Below are positions 51,699 to 62,318 of a stretch of DNA of 64,000 bases, in pieces. The position numbers and the translations under genes were made by a program. Source of the DNA: Mycobacterium sp. SMC-4 (GTDB lineage Bacteria; Actinomycetota; Actinomycetes; Mycobacteriales; Mycobacteriaceae); contig NZ_CP079869.1 of assembly GCF_025263265.1 (NCBI RefSeq), positions 2,976,001 through 3,040,000 of the forward strand, given 5' to 3'. The stretch's first letter is position 1. Each line of letters begins with the position of its first letter. The notes under the pieces were generated by a model. That model was not told the origin of the DNA, did no database searches, and was given only the letters and a program-made list of their open reading frames with translations.

Positions 51699-52376
51699 TC
51701 AGGCCGGAACCGCGCCGGCCACCGTGAACATCAGCACCAACCCGGGAAGCAGGTTGGTCACCTGGTGGGCCACGATGCTGGCGTACAGATTGTCGGTGTA
51801 GAGCCGGGCCAGCGCGATCGGCACCGCCACCACGACCAGCAGCGGAGCCCGCGTCCACTCCAAGTGGGCCAGCGCGAACACCACGGTGCTGATCACCAGG
51901 GCGGCCCACCGACCCCACCGCCGGTCGATCGCCCCCCACAACAGACCGCGATAGAGGATTTCTTCGCACACCGGTGCCACGATCACGATCACGACGAAGA
52001 CCAGCACCGCCGCGGGCCAGCTGCCCCGCAGGCCGCCGAAAACCTCACCGGCGGCGGAGTTGGCGTCCTGTCCCACGATCTGCACCCATAGCAGCGCTGC
52101 CGGAATGGTGAGGAACAAACCGCAGGCGCCGAACAGCAGGCCGATGGCCACCGCCCGTCCCGACCACTGCAGTCTGAGGTCTTGGCGTGGCCCGTTGCCG
52201 CGCACCCGGGTGATGACCACGGCCAGTGCGGCGGCCAGCACGGTCGGGCCGGCCACGACCAATGCCACCCCGGCAACGGAAAGGCCCGCGCCGAACTGCA
52301 GCGCCAGGAGCAATGAGGTCAGCAGGTAGACGGCCTCGACGACAAGAAACGCCCCCAGACCCCACCGATGCGGCAT
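51699..52376 (-). CDS. CPBP-family intramembrane metalloprotease
   Basis: Membrane protein of 225 residues with about six to seven helices, CAAX protease/bacteriocin-processing (CPBP) family. Motif 1 EEILYRGLLWG (about 138-148) holds the paired glutamates, and the later histidines in FALAHLEW and IVAHQVTNLL complete a zinc-type site. It follows a DUF218 gene by three bases in one operon. The cleaved substrate is unknown. Confidence 0.83.
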   Translation of the reverse strand: MPHRWGLGAFLVVEAVYLLTSLLLALQFGAGLSVAGVALVVAGPTVLAAALAVVITRVRGNGPRQDLRLQWSGRAVAIGLLFGACGLFLTIPAALLWVQIVGQDANSAAGEVFGGLRGSWPAAVLVFVVIVIVAPVCEEILYRGLLWGAIDRRWGRWAALVISTVVFALAHLEWTRAPLLVVVAVPIALARLYTDNLYASIVAHQVTNLLPGLVLMFTVAGAVPA

Positions 52377-52379
52377 GCG

Positions 52380-52958
52380 TCAGGTGATGGTGACGAACGG
52401 GCTGATGACGTCGCGCACGAATTGCGTGATGTTGATGGTCGGGTTGCTGTCCGGGAAGCTCACGGTGGCCAGCACTTCGGCCCCGGCATCGGCGAAGTTC
52501 CCGTCGGCGCGGCCCTGGTGCGACGACGAGGTGACCAGGATGATCCCCGTAGCACCCGCTCGCTTGGCCAGCGGCACCGAGAACCGCGCATTCTGCACCG
52601 TGCTGTTGGCCCGATCCTCGACGATGATCCGATGCTCGGGCATGCCCAGCAGGCGCAGCATCTTGCGCATCTGGCCGGCTTCGGTGTTGCCGTTGCGGGG
52701 GTTTCCACCCGTCACGATCACCGGCGCTTCCGGAAAGATCTGCGCCACAGCCAATCCGGTGAGCACCCGGGTGTGCAGAATCGTGCGCATGGTGCCATCG
52801 GGTTTGAGACCGTAGCCGAGGATCACGATCGCCGGCTTCGAGAAGTCCTTGGCGACAATCGGAGACGCGGTCGCGGTCCGGGTCGGAGCCACCAGCATGG
52901 CACACGCCATCACAACAGCGGCGAGCACGGCGACGGTTCTCGGTCGAAGAGTCATCAA
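52380..52958 (-). CDS. Exported DUF218 (YdcF/SanA/ElyC-like) protein
   Basis: A 192-residue exported protein. Signal peptide to about residue 31 (VAVLAAVVMACAMLVAPTRT), then a DUF218 domain: IVILGYGLKPDGTM (about 45), VTGGNPRNGNTEAGQM (about 82) and ILVTSSSHQGRA (about 140). Relatives (SanA, ElyC) affect envelope permeability and peptidoglycan/lipid-carrier handling. The start is at either of two adjacent ATGs. First gene of an operon with the CPBP protease. Confidence 0.82.
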   Translation of the reverse strand: MMTLRPRTVAVLAAVVMACAMLVAPTRTATASPIVAKDFSKPAIVILGYGLKPDGTMRTILHTRVLTGLAVAQIFPEAPVIVTGGNPRNGNTEAGQMRKMLRLLGMPEHRIIVEDRANSTVQNARFSVPLAKRAGATGIILVTSSSHQGRADGNFADAGAEVLATVSFPDSNPTINITQFVRDVISPFVTIT

Positions 52959-53076
52959 GGTGTTGATCGTCGCACGCGGCGCGATTATTACGGCGCGGTC
53001 TCAGACGGTCAACGATGCGTGTTCAACGGCGGTCCGCGTTGGCCGTGCGGGCACGAGCGTGGTCTGGTGGACAGTG

Positions 53077-53610
53077 ATGTCAGCACACCGAATGATCTCC
53101 GGTCCGAAACTGCGTCGCCGCGCCGTCACCGCGGCAGCTTCGTGCTGTGCTGCGCTGCTGGTCGCACCACCGGCATGGGGCGCGCCGAACTCCGACAGTC
53201 GCGGCTACCTCGACTCGACCGCCCGCTGCGCAGCGCCCGATTCCGCAGTCGTCTTCGGGTACACCGAGACCTCGCGGATCGCGATCTGCGAGTCACCCGG
53301 CGGTGCTCTCACCTATCGCGGTGTGCGCGTGCGCGATGGTGCCAGACTCATCACCTCGGCGACCCGATCTGCCGACGGTGCCTTCACCGCCACGCGCAAC
53401 GGCGTCGAGTACCTGGTGACCGCAAAGTCTCTGGTGATCAGCACCGGCGAGAAGGTGATCCGCGACGAGCCGATGCTCGATTTCCGCCGGGCGGGAGCAT
53501 CGACGACGCCGGAGTCACCGGCGACCGCCACGACAACACCGACCACGACGGCCCCGACGACACCTCTGCCACCACCGTTGCCGGCCGAAGTGGGCGGTGG
53601 TGACCGCTGA
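53077..53610 (+). CDS. Exported protein with Thr/Pro-rich tail
   Basis: A 177-residue exported protein. A signal sequence (RRRAVTAAASCCAALLVAPP) ends near AWG-AP at about residue 36; the beta-rich middle has two cysteines (TARCAAPDS, AICESPGG) and ends with a Thr/Pro-rich, probably O-mannosylated tail (ATTTPTTTAPTTPLPPPLP). A start at ATG 53092 is also possible. Converges on the alpha/beta hydrolase. Function unknown. Confidence 0.7.
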   Translation: MSAHRMISGPKLRRRAVTAAASCCAALLVAPPAWGAPNSDSRGYLDSTARCAAPDSAVVFGYTETSRIAICESPGGALTYRGVRVRDGARLITSATRSADGAFTATRNGVEYLVTAKSLVISTGEKVIRDEPMLDFRRAGASTTPESPATATTTPTTTAPTTPLPPPLPAEVGGGDR

Positions 53611-53622
53611 ATTGCGGCCGAT

Positions 53623-54375
53623 TCACAGGTAAGGGTCGACCCACGCACTGATGATGCGCGCCGCGCGAGCTGCCTGGTTCTTCTCGGTGAGCAGGTGGTC
53701 GGCGCCCTCCAGCGAGATGAAGCTGCGTGGGTGCCGGGCCGCCTGGAAGATCGCGCTGGCGTTGTCGATGCCGACGGTGTTGTCGGTCGGCGAATGCATC
53801 ACCAGCAACGCTCGGCGCAACGTGGCGATGAGGTCTTTCGCGTCGACCGCGCGCACGTCTTCGATGAAGTGGCGTTTGAGCGTCAGGGCCTTACCACCGA
53901 TGGAAAACGGCGCTTCGCCCTCTTTTTCGATGCGGTCGATCAGCGCGTCGTAGTTTCGTTCCACATGGGCGGGATCGCACGGTGCCCCGATGCTGACCAC
54001 TGCGGCCACCGTCGGGCATTCGTGGGCGGCCGCGATGGCAGCGGCGCCGCCGAAGGAATGACCCGCCAGGAGGCGGACCTCGCGGTCGGCTTCGTTCATG
54101 AACTGCACCGCTCGAACGGTGTCGGCGACCTTGTGGGAGAACGAACCGTCACCCCAGTCGCCTTCGGAGTCACCGAGGCCCAGATTGTCGAAGCGCAGCA
54201 TGCCGATTCCCTCGGCAGCCAACTGCTTACAGATACGGCTGGCTGCCGGGGAGTCCTTGCTCAGGGTGAAACCGTGCGCGAAGACGCCCCATCCACGCAC
54301 CAGGCCGTCGGGCACGTCCAACGATCCGGCCAGCATCGGCCCGGAACTACTCGGAAACGTCACGCGTTCAGCCAC
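53623..54375 (-). CDS. Alpha/beta hydrolase
   Basis: Alpha/beta hydrolase of 250 residues. GHSFGGAAA (Ser about 107) is the nucleophile elbow, HSPTDNTVG (about 195) the acid strand and EGADHLLTE (His about 228) the final residue. The family (dienelactone hydrolase-like, often fused to OsmC) contains carboxylesterases. Start GTG 54375 has AGGATGG upstream. Last gene of a four-gene run with the acyl-CoA ligase, so the substrate may be related. Confidence 0.8.
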   Translation of the reverse strand: MAERVTFPSSSGPMLAGSLDVPDGLVRGWGVFAHGFTLSKDSPAASRICKQLAAEGIGMLRFDNLGLGDSEGDWGDGSFSHKVADTVRAVQFMNEADREVRLLAGHSFGGAAAIAAAHECPTVAAVVSIGAPCDPAHVERNYDALIDRIEKEGEAPFSIGGKALTLKRHFIEDVRAVDAKDLIATLRRALLVMHSPTDNTVGIDNASAIFQAARHPRSFISLEGADHLLTEKNQAARAARIISAWVDPYL

Positions 54376-54393
54376 GCCGCCATCCTGTCACTG

Positions 54394-55932
54394 TCAGCGC
54401 ACCGCGCCGTCCTGCACCCATTCCCGCAACGCTTTTCGGTCGAGTTTTCCGCTCGCCAATGTCGGAATGCGTTCACTGGCGGCAAGGATCCAGCGGGACG
54501 GGACCTTGTAGGACGACAGCAGCGTCGCGGTGCGCCGAGCCACGGCGGCCGTGTCGAGCTCACCGCCTATCGGCACCACGACCGCACACACCTCCTCGCC
54601 GCGTTCGGGGTGCTCGATACCCACCACCACGCACTGGGCCACATCGTGGAAACTCTCGATCACCGCCTCGACCTCCAGCGGCGAGACATTCGCACCCGAG
54701 GTCTTGATCAGGTCGGTGCTTCGACCGACGTAGAACAGTCGAGGGTCGCCGGGCTTTCGGTAGACCCGGTCACCGGTGTGGTACCAGCCGTCGACGTCGA
54801 ACGTGTCGGATCGTTCCCGCTTGTTGTAGCCGGCCATCACTCCGATGCCGCGGACCCACAGTTCGCCGACGGTGCCGTCCTCGACCGGCGCGCCGGATTC
54901 GTCGACCACGACGATCTCGGTGTAGCCGAAGCCCCCGGCGGTTTCGGACATCGTCCGGTGCACCGGGAAGCCATCGGGCACATTGGTCATCGCGATGTCG
55001 ACGGGGCCATCGCGTAGCAGCGGAGCCGACGACAGGTCCCGGGTGGCGAAGTCGGGATGAGCGCGCAACCGCTGGGTGAACGCCGGCCAACCCACCACCC
55101 CGGTCGCTCGCTCGGATTCGATCAGCTCCAACGCGACGCCGGGATCCAGACGCGGCAGCACCAGCAGGGTGACCGGCTCATGCAGGGCTCCGGTGACGGC
55201 GAGCACGCCGCCGATCCAGAAGAACGGCATCGCGCACAGGATGACCGGCGAGGCGTCGGACCCGGTGACGGCGCGGACCGCGGCGGGCCACGTCGAGGTC
55301 TGCCGCACCAGGGTGCCGTGGGTGTGCAGCACCCCCTTCGGATCCGCGGTGGATCCGGAGGTGTGCACCATGATCGTCAGATCGGCGGCGCTGACTTCGG
55401 CTTCCGCGCGGGCGAGAAGTCCCGCCCCGACGCGCTCGTCGGGGCGCGGGGCATCGGACCACCGTGGGCCGGCGCCGCCGGTGATCGCGATCGTCCGCAG
55501 GAACGGTGCCTCGGTCAGCATGAGCCGTGCCGGGCGCTGTCCGGCGAGGTCTGGCCAGGCCTGCTCGAAGAGCCCCGCGACATCGACGTTGAGGACCTGC
55601 ACGGGGGCCACCATCAGGGCGACATCGGCGAGTCGGACCACCTTGGCCAGTTCCGCGGCGCGGTAGTGGGTGCTCAGCGGAACCACGATGGCCCCTATGC
55701 GCGAGGCCGCCAGCCACCAGGTCACCCATTCGGGCCCGTTGGGGAAGAACAACCCGACCCGGGTGCCCTTACCGACTCCTCGGGCCAGCAGCCAGCGGGC
55801 ATGCTCAGCAGAACGCCGCTGGGCTTCGGCGTAGCTCAGCCGGCAGTCCGGGCTGACGACGTAGGTACGGTCGGGATGGTCGACGACGGCGCGCGTGAGC
55901 AGCGCGCCGACAGTCAGCGGGGCTTCGGGCAC
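54394..55932 (-). CDS. Acyl-CoA synthetase (AMP-binding)
   Basis: Adenylate-forming acyl-CoA ligase of 512 residues. A3 loop MVHTSGSTADPKGVLHTHG (about 188-206), A5 SETAGGFGYTE (about 320), A7 YHTGDRVYRKP (about 385), A8 VGRSTDLIKTSGANVSP (about 400-416) and the catalytic lysine in LASGKLDRKAL (about 497) are all intact. No FAAL insertion is seen, so it should make CoA thioesters. Start GTG overlaps the upstream methyltransferase stop by 19 bases. Acyl chain not determined. Confidence 0.87.
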   Translation of the reverse strand: MPEAPLTVGALLTRAVVDHPDRTYVVSPDCRLSYAEAQRRSAEHARWLLARGVGKGTRVGLFFPNGPEWVTWWLAASRIGAIVVPLSTHYRAAELAKVVRLADVALMVAPVQVLNVDVAGLFEQAWPDLAGQRPARLMLTEAPFLRTIAITGGAGPRWSDAPRPDERVGAGLLARAEAEVSAADLTIMVHTSGSTADPKGVLHTHGTLVRQTSTWPAAVRAVTGSDASPVILCAMPFFWIGGVLAVTGALHEPVTLLVLPRLDPGVALELIESERATGVVGWPAFTQRLRAHPDFATRDLSSAPLLRDGPVDIAMTNVPDGFPVHRTMSETAGGFGYTEIVVVDESGAPVEDGTVGELWVRGIGVMAGYNKRERSDTFDVDGWYHTGDRVYRKPGDPRLFYVGRSTDLIKTSGANVSPLEVEAVIESFHDVAQCVVVGIEHPERGEEVCAVVVPIGGELDTAAVARRTATLLSSYKVPSRWILAASERIPTLASGKLDRKALREWVQDGAVR

Positions 55933-56498
55933 GCACCGATCCTGCCAAGCGCCGGCTGCCGACCCAGCAACCAGGCCAGCCCGCCACCTTCGCCACTACC
56001 GATGAGCTCGAGCTCTCCGAATGCTGCGGTGAGCTCGCCTCGGGCCGCACGAAAGCGCCCCGGAGCCGCCCCGACCTCGCTCAGCGCGCTCACCGCCAGC
56101 AGACCGGCGGGCGCCAGCCGGGTCAAGATCTCGTCATCGAGGCGCGCGTCCCGATACATGCTGACGACGATGACGTCCGCCGCAGGTCCCGGCGGTAGTC
56201 CGGCATCGAGGTCGGCGACGTCGAAACGGCAGCGCGATGCGCATCCGGCGAGCGCGGCCAGATCGCGTGCCTGGCCAAGCGCCTCGGGCGAGATGTCGTA
56301 GCCCCGGACACGCAGTCCGCGCCGCGCCAGCCACACCGCGGCCCCGCCGCGCCCACAGGCCAGGTCCAGCGCGGTACCGGCGCTGGGGAAGATGTCGGCG
56401 AATTCCCGGAATGCTGCGGGCAGCTTCGCCTCGCCCACATGCACCGGTCCGCGGTCGGCATACCGTTGATTCCAACGATGGCGGTCGGCGTCGCTCAC
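55914..56498 (-). CDS. Class I SAM-dependent methyltransferase
   Basis: Methyltransferase of 194 residues, TehB-like. RWNQRYADRG (about 8-17), ALDLACGRGGAAVWLARRG (about 43-61, SAM loop) and VRGYDISPEAL (about 65) are typical. A substrate cannot be assigned. It starts at GTG 56498, sharing GTGA with the stop of the DUF3253 gene, and overlaps the ligase. Confidence 0.82.
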   Translation of the reverse strand: MSDADRHRWNQRYADRGPVHVGEAKLPAAFREFADIFPSAGTALDLACGRGGAAVWLARRGLRVRGYDISPEALGQARDLAALAGCASRCRFDVADLDAGLPPGPAADVIVVSMYRDARLDDEILTRLAPAGLLAVSALSEVGAAPGRFRAARGELTAAFGELELIGSGEGGGLAWLLGRQPALGRIGACPKPR

Positions 56499-56890
56499 AG
56501 GTCGTGCCCCGTCACCCTGATCCGGATCGGGCCGTGCCAGTCGAGGTCCGGGTCGACCGCTTCACCGCGTTGGGTGATCTGCACCTCGCCGCGTCGGGCC
56601 ATCTGTGCAACGACCTCCCGAGTGCATTCCATCAGCTCGCGCCAATCGTCGCCGCCGACCAGTCGGGCGGCATCGGACGGACATAGGCTGCTGTGCGGGC
56701 CGCGGTGCTCGGCCAGCGCTCGGATGCCGGCCTCCAACCTGCGGCGGACGGCTCCGTCGGCCAGGGCGATGCGCGCGTCGGCGGCGCCGACGTCATCGTT
56801 GTCGATCACCCGCTGCAATTCGGCCCGCAGTCGATCACTCACCCATCCCAGTGAACGCCATCGCCCCGGTGTGTGCTCGGCCACACCCAT
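56495..56890 (-). CDS. DUF3253 family protein
   Basis: A 131-residue protein whose C-terminal 70 residues match DUF3253: EHRGPHSSLCPSDAARLVGG, then DDWRELM and GEVQITQRGEAVD ... GPIRIRV, a small winged-helix-like domain. The first 45 residues are extra to the family; GTG 56842 (VSDRLRAEL) is an alternative start. Translationally coupled (GTGA) to the methyltransferase. Function unknown. Confidence 0.75.
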   Translation of the reverse strand: MGVAEHTPGRWRSLGWVSDRLRAELQRVIDNDDVGAADARIALADGAVRRRLEAGIRALAEHRGPHSSLCPSDAARLVGGDDWRELMECTREVVAQMARRGEVQITQRGEAVDPDLDWHGPIRIRVTGHDL

Positions 56891-56997
56891 CGCCCTGCGC
56901 CGGGCTGGGGGTTTACCGCTCCGCCAATAGGGCTAACAGAACTTGGTACTCACTGAATGAGGGTTCCGACGTGAGCCCCGGATAGGAGTTATGCCCG

Positions 56998-57420
56998 ATG
57001 AAGATCTCCCAGATCCTCGCCAGCGCTGCTGTCGCCGGTGGTCTGGCGGTTGGTGCGGTCGGCGTTGCCGCCACGGCGGGCGCCCAGCCCGAGCCGTGGC
57101 CGCCGGTTCCCGGCCAGCCCGCCACCCCGGACCAGCAGCCCATGCACGGCGAACCGGCTCCGATGGAGTCGATGCAGCCGGCCGACTGGCAGCCCGCGCA
57201 GCAGCCGATGGAGTGGCAGCCGACCGAGCCCGTGACCTGGGCGCCCCCGCCACCCCCGCCGGCAGCTCCGCCGGCCGGCCCGAACACCGGTGAGCCGCCG
57301 GCCTGGGCCCCGCCGAAGCCGATCGATCCGGCCTGGGCTGCGGGCAACCCGCAGGTCTGGGATGAGGGCTGGAATCACTGGGGCGTCTGGATGGACGGCG
57401 TGTTCGTCCCCACGTTCTGA
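56998..57420 (+). CDS. Exported Pro/Trp-rich protein
   Basis: A 140-residue exported protein. Signal peptide ISQILASAAVAGGLAVGAVG ending at AGA-QP (about residue 29); the mature part is Pro/Trp/Gln-rich with repeated W-x-P units (ADWQPAQQPMEWQPTEP) and ends WNHWGVWMDGVFVPTF. ATG 56998 has GGAG upstream. A strong terminator follows. The aromatic end resembles several small mycobacterial surface proteins of unknown function. Confidence 0.72.
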   Translation: MKISQILASAAVAGGLAVGAVGVAATAGAQPEPWPPVPGQPATPDQQPMHGEPAPMESMQPADWQPAQQPMEWQPTEPVTWAPPPPPPAAPPAGPNTGEPPAWAPPKPIDPAWAAGNPQVWDEGWNHWGVWMDGVFVPTF

Positions 57421-57432
57421 TCAACACGTGCT

Positions 57433-57467
57433 GAGGCCCCCGCAGACGTTGCGCCTGCGGGGGCCTC
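57433..57467. terminator. Strong bidirectional stem-loop
   Basis: Perfect 13-bp stem GAGGCCCCCGCAG / CTGCGGGGGCCTC (57433-57445, 57455-57467) with a 9-base loop ACGTTGCGC, between two convergent genes. There is no U-tract, as is usual in mycobacteria. Confidence 0.85.
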
Positions 57468-57482
57468 TGCCGTGACGGTCGA

Positions 57483-60230
<2,748 letters not shown>

Positions 60231-60271
60231 CCCGCCGCCTCGTCGGTCTGACTGACCGGCCGGCGAGAATG

Positions 60272-60280
60272 TTACCGTAA
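60272..60280. promoter_or_regulatory. Short palindrome TTACCGTAA before the thioesterase
   Basis: A perfect 9-bp palindrome followed by a direct repeat GTAAGC (60277-60282 and 60289-60294) in the short gap before the thioesterase -10 box. Position suits a repressor, for example the TetR protein encoded nearby. Confidence 0.35.
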
Positions 60281-60289
60281 GCACTTCAG

Positions 60290-60295
60290 TAAGCT
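60290..60295 (+). promoter_or_regulatory. Leaderless -10 box (TAAGCT) for the thioesterase
   Basis: TAAGCT, seven bases, then ATG 60303, with no ribosome site. Confidence 0.45.
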
Positions 60296-60302
60296 GTCGC
60301 GC

Positions 60303-61157
60303 ATGACTGGCCGCCTGACCCCTTTTCTGGTGCCCCACGAGGACGGGCTGATGCCCAACACCATCGCCCACGGCGGCTGGGGACCGACATTGGGCGGACA
60401 GGTGGTCGGGGGACTGTTGGCCCGGGCGGCAGAACATCAGATCGACGACCCCGAACTGCACCCGGCCCGGTTCACCGTCGAAATCCTGCGGCGGGTGGCC
60501 ACCGCGCCGTTGCAGGTCAGCGCATGCGTCACGCGATCAGGTAGCCGAATGCGTTCGATCGATGCGCAGATGACCCAGCATGGTGAACTGGTGGCACGCG
60601 CCTCGGCACTGTGCCTGCGTCGCGGCGTGCAGCCGCAGGGTCGGTTCTTCAGCACCCCGGTCGATATGCCGCCGATGCCGCCCGAACCCGCGGAGTTCGA
60701 TGATTCGTCACCGATGTTCATCACTGCCTTCGGCGGGGATTCCGTTGGCGCCGAGGGCATCCCGTGGCAGCATGATGGGCCGCGATACGCGTGGTTGCGC
60801 GAGGTGCGTGATCTGGTCGACGGTGAGTCGTTGACGCCGTTCATCCGGGCGGCCATGGCGGTGGACGTGACAAGCTCGTTGACCAACTTCGGCACTGCGG
60901 GCCTGGCTTTCATCAACGCCGACTACACCTTGACGCTGAGCCGGCTGCCGCGCGGGCCCTATATCGGCATGGCCGCGCTGACCCATTACAGCGCCGACGG
61001 TGTGGCCACCGGCAGCGCGACGCTCTTCGATGCCCAGGGTCCGATCGGCACCGGGGTGTCGGCTGCGATCGCCAACTTCAGCTTCAACCCCAACGGAAAG
61101 CTCGCCGATCGCCGAGCAGACGGTCGGCCGGCTCAGGACGCGTCGTCACCGGCCTGA
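60303..61157 (+). CDS. Acyl-CoA thioesterase (TesB-like double hot-dog)
   Basis: Double hot-dog thioesterase-like protein of 284 residues. TIAHGGWGPTLGGQVVGGLLARA (about 20-42) is the first hot-dog signature and FINADYTLTLSRLPRGPYIGM (about 200-220) the second. Similar proteins are common in mycobacterial lipid metabolism as acyl-CoA thioesterases. Its 3' end overlaps the convergent S4 gene by 12 bases. Substrate unknown. Confidence 0.78.
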   Translation: MTGRLTPFLVPHEDGLMPNTIAHGGWGPTLGGQVVGGLLARAAEHQIDDPELHPARFTVEILRRVATAPLQVSACVTRSGSRMRSIDAQMTQHGELVARASALCLRRGVQPQGRFFSTPVDMPPMPPEPAEFDDSSPMFITAFGGDSVGAEGIPWQHDGPRYAWLREVRDLVDGESLTPFIRAAMAVDVTSSLTNFGTAGLAFINADYTLTLSRLPRGPYIGMAALTHYSADGVATGSATLFDAQGPIGTGVSAAIANFSFNPNGKLADRRADGRPAQDASSPA

Positions 61158-61511
61158 GGCCAGCCACCTGTCGAGCACCCGTCGATCACGCTTCGTCGGC
61201 CGCCCGGCCCCGCGGTCTCGTACCGCCACCGGGGTCTGCGCGGTGGGTGGCGCCGGGGGAGTCCGGTCGCGGTAGCAGCTGACCGCGACGCCGGCTCCTA
61301 CGCGCTTGGCGATCGGTTGCAGAACCTCGACCACACGGGTGTGCTCACCCACCCGGGCACGCACCTCGTCCCCGGTGACCACCGCGGTCGAGGGTTTGGC
61401 CACCCGTCCGTTGACGCGCACGTGCCCGCCGCGGCACGCGTCGGCGGCCTCGGGCCGGGTCTTGGTCAGCCGTACCGCCCACAGCCAGCGGTCCACCCGG
61501 ATCGACTCCAT
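61146..61511 (-). CDS. S4-domain RNA-binding protein (Hsp15/RqcP-like)
   Basis: RNA-binding protein of 121 residues with an S4 domain at the N-terminus (RVDRWLWAVRLTKTRPEAAD ... GGHVRVNGRVAKPSTAVVTGDEV, about 4-55) and a basic tail (GRPTKRDRRVLDRW). Hsp15/RqcP proteins bind stalled 50S-peptidyl-tRNA complexes during rescue of nascent chains; the tail lengths fit. It could alternatively be another S4 regulator of rRNA. Confidence 0.85.
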   Translation of the reverse strand: MESIRVDRWLWAVRLTKTRPEAADACRGGHVRVNGRVAKPSTAVVTGDEVRARVGEHTRVVEVLQPIAKRVGAGVAVSCYRDRTPPAPPTAQTPVAVRDRGAGRPTKRDRRVLDRWLASGR

Positions 61512-61543
61512 CTGTCCATGATGGCGGCTGTTGGTGCAGTGCG

Positions 61544-62140
61544 TCAGGACAGTCGGGAGTCCAGGATGGCCAGCGCATTGTCCAGTGAGCGCTCGGGCAG
61601 TGGAGTGTCGTGCGATGCGGCGATCAGCACCCCGACGATCGCTCCGGCGAGCACACGTCGTTCGACGTCCTCGACGTGTTCGCCCAGCCGGATCTTCAGC
61701 GCGTCGGCGATCCGGTCGATCAGGTGGACGTACTCGGTGTAGATCAGCCCGCGCACCTCGGGAATGCCGTACATCATCTGCTCGCCGGCGATGACATCCT
61801 CGCGCTCGTCCGGTGACAGCGCACCGAACACCTGGGCCACGGCGTGCCGGTAGGCCGCGACGAAGTCCAGTTCGCGGGGAGCTTCGATGAACGCGGTGAC
61901 GATCGGGCTGATCATGTCATTGCTGATCAGCACCGCTTCTTTGACACCGAAGTATCGGTAGAACGTCCGCGGGGAGACCTCGGCGGCGTCCGCGATCTGC
62001 TCGACGGTGGTGTTCGCGTACCCCCGCTCAGCAAAGAGCCGGAACGCGGCGCGCCGGATCGCCGTGCGAGTTCGGAGCTTTTTGCGTTCTCGCAGCCCTG
62101 GCGGCACGTCGCTGTCCGGCACCATTCCAGTGTCCCTCAT
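61544..62140 (-). CDS. TetR-family transcriptional regulator
   Basis: Repressor of 198 residues. HTH: RTRTAIRRAAFRLFAERGYANTTVEQIADAAEVSPRTFYRYFGVKE. The C-terminal part has the TetR_C_17 look common in mycobacteria. ATG 62140 is used; an in-frame TTG lies four codons upstream. It is divergent from the GAF/PP2C gene and follows the S4 gene; the nearby thioesterase (with palindrome TTACCGTAA) is another possible target. Ligand unknown. Confidence 0.85.
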   Translation of the reverse strand: MRDTGMVPDSDVPPGLRERKKLRTRTAIRRAAFRLFAERGYANTTVEQIADAAEVSPRTFYRYFGVKEAVLISNDMISPIVTAFIEAPRELDFVAAYRHAVAQVFGALSPDEREDVIAGEQMMYGIPEVRGLIYTEYVHLIDRIADALKIRLGEHVEDVERRVLAGAIVGVLIAASHDTPLPERSLDNALAILDSRLS

Positions 62141-62305
62141 GTCGGAAGGCAACTTCGGTGATCCGCCGGCGCCGACGGCATGAACTGCCAGATCCGCGAC
62201 TGGTTTTTGCTACATCGGCATCGCAGGCGCGCTGATCGGTCGGGTCTGGTCGTCATGCAACCGGCTGGTCTGACCCGATTGCGGGGGCACGAGCCAGTCA
62301 CGCAC

Positions 62306-62311
62306 TAGGTT
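62306..62311 (+). promoter_or_regulatory. Leaderless -10 box (TAGGTT) for the GAF/PP2C gene
   Basis: TAGGTT, seven bases, then ATG 62319, with no ribosome site. Confidence 0.5.
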
Positions 62312-62318
62312 GGTCGAC

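Noticed and set aside
52849..53076. Extended N-terminus of the exported protein starting at 52849
   Set aside because: The extension overlaps the start of the divergent DUF218 gene and would bury the signal peptide.
56006..56020. Palindrome GAGCTCGAGCTC
   Set aside because: It is inside the methyltransferase coding sequence (codons for repeated Glu/Leu) and has no regulatory context.
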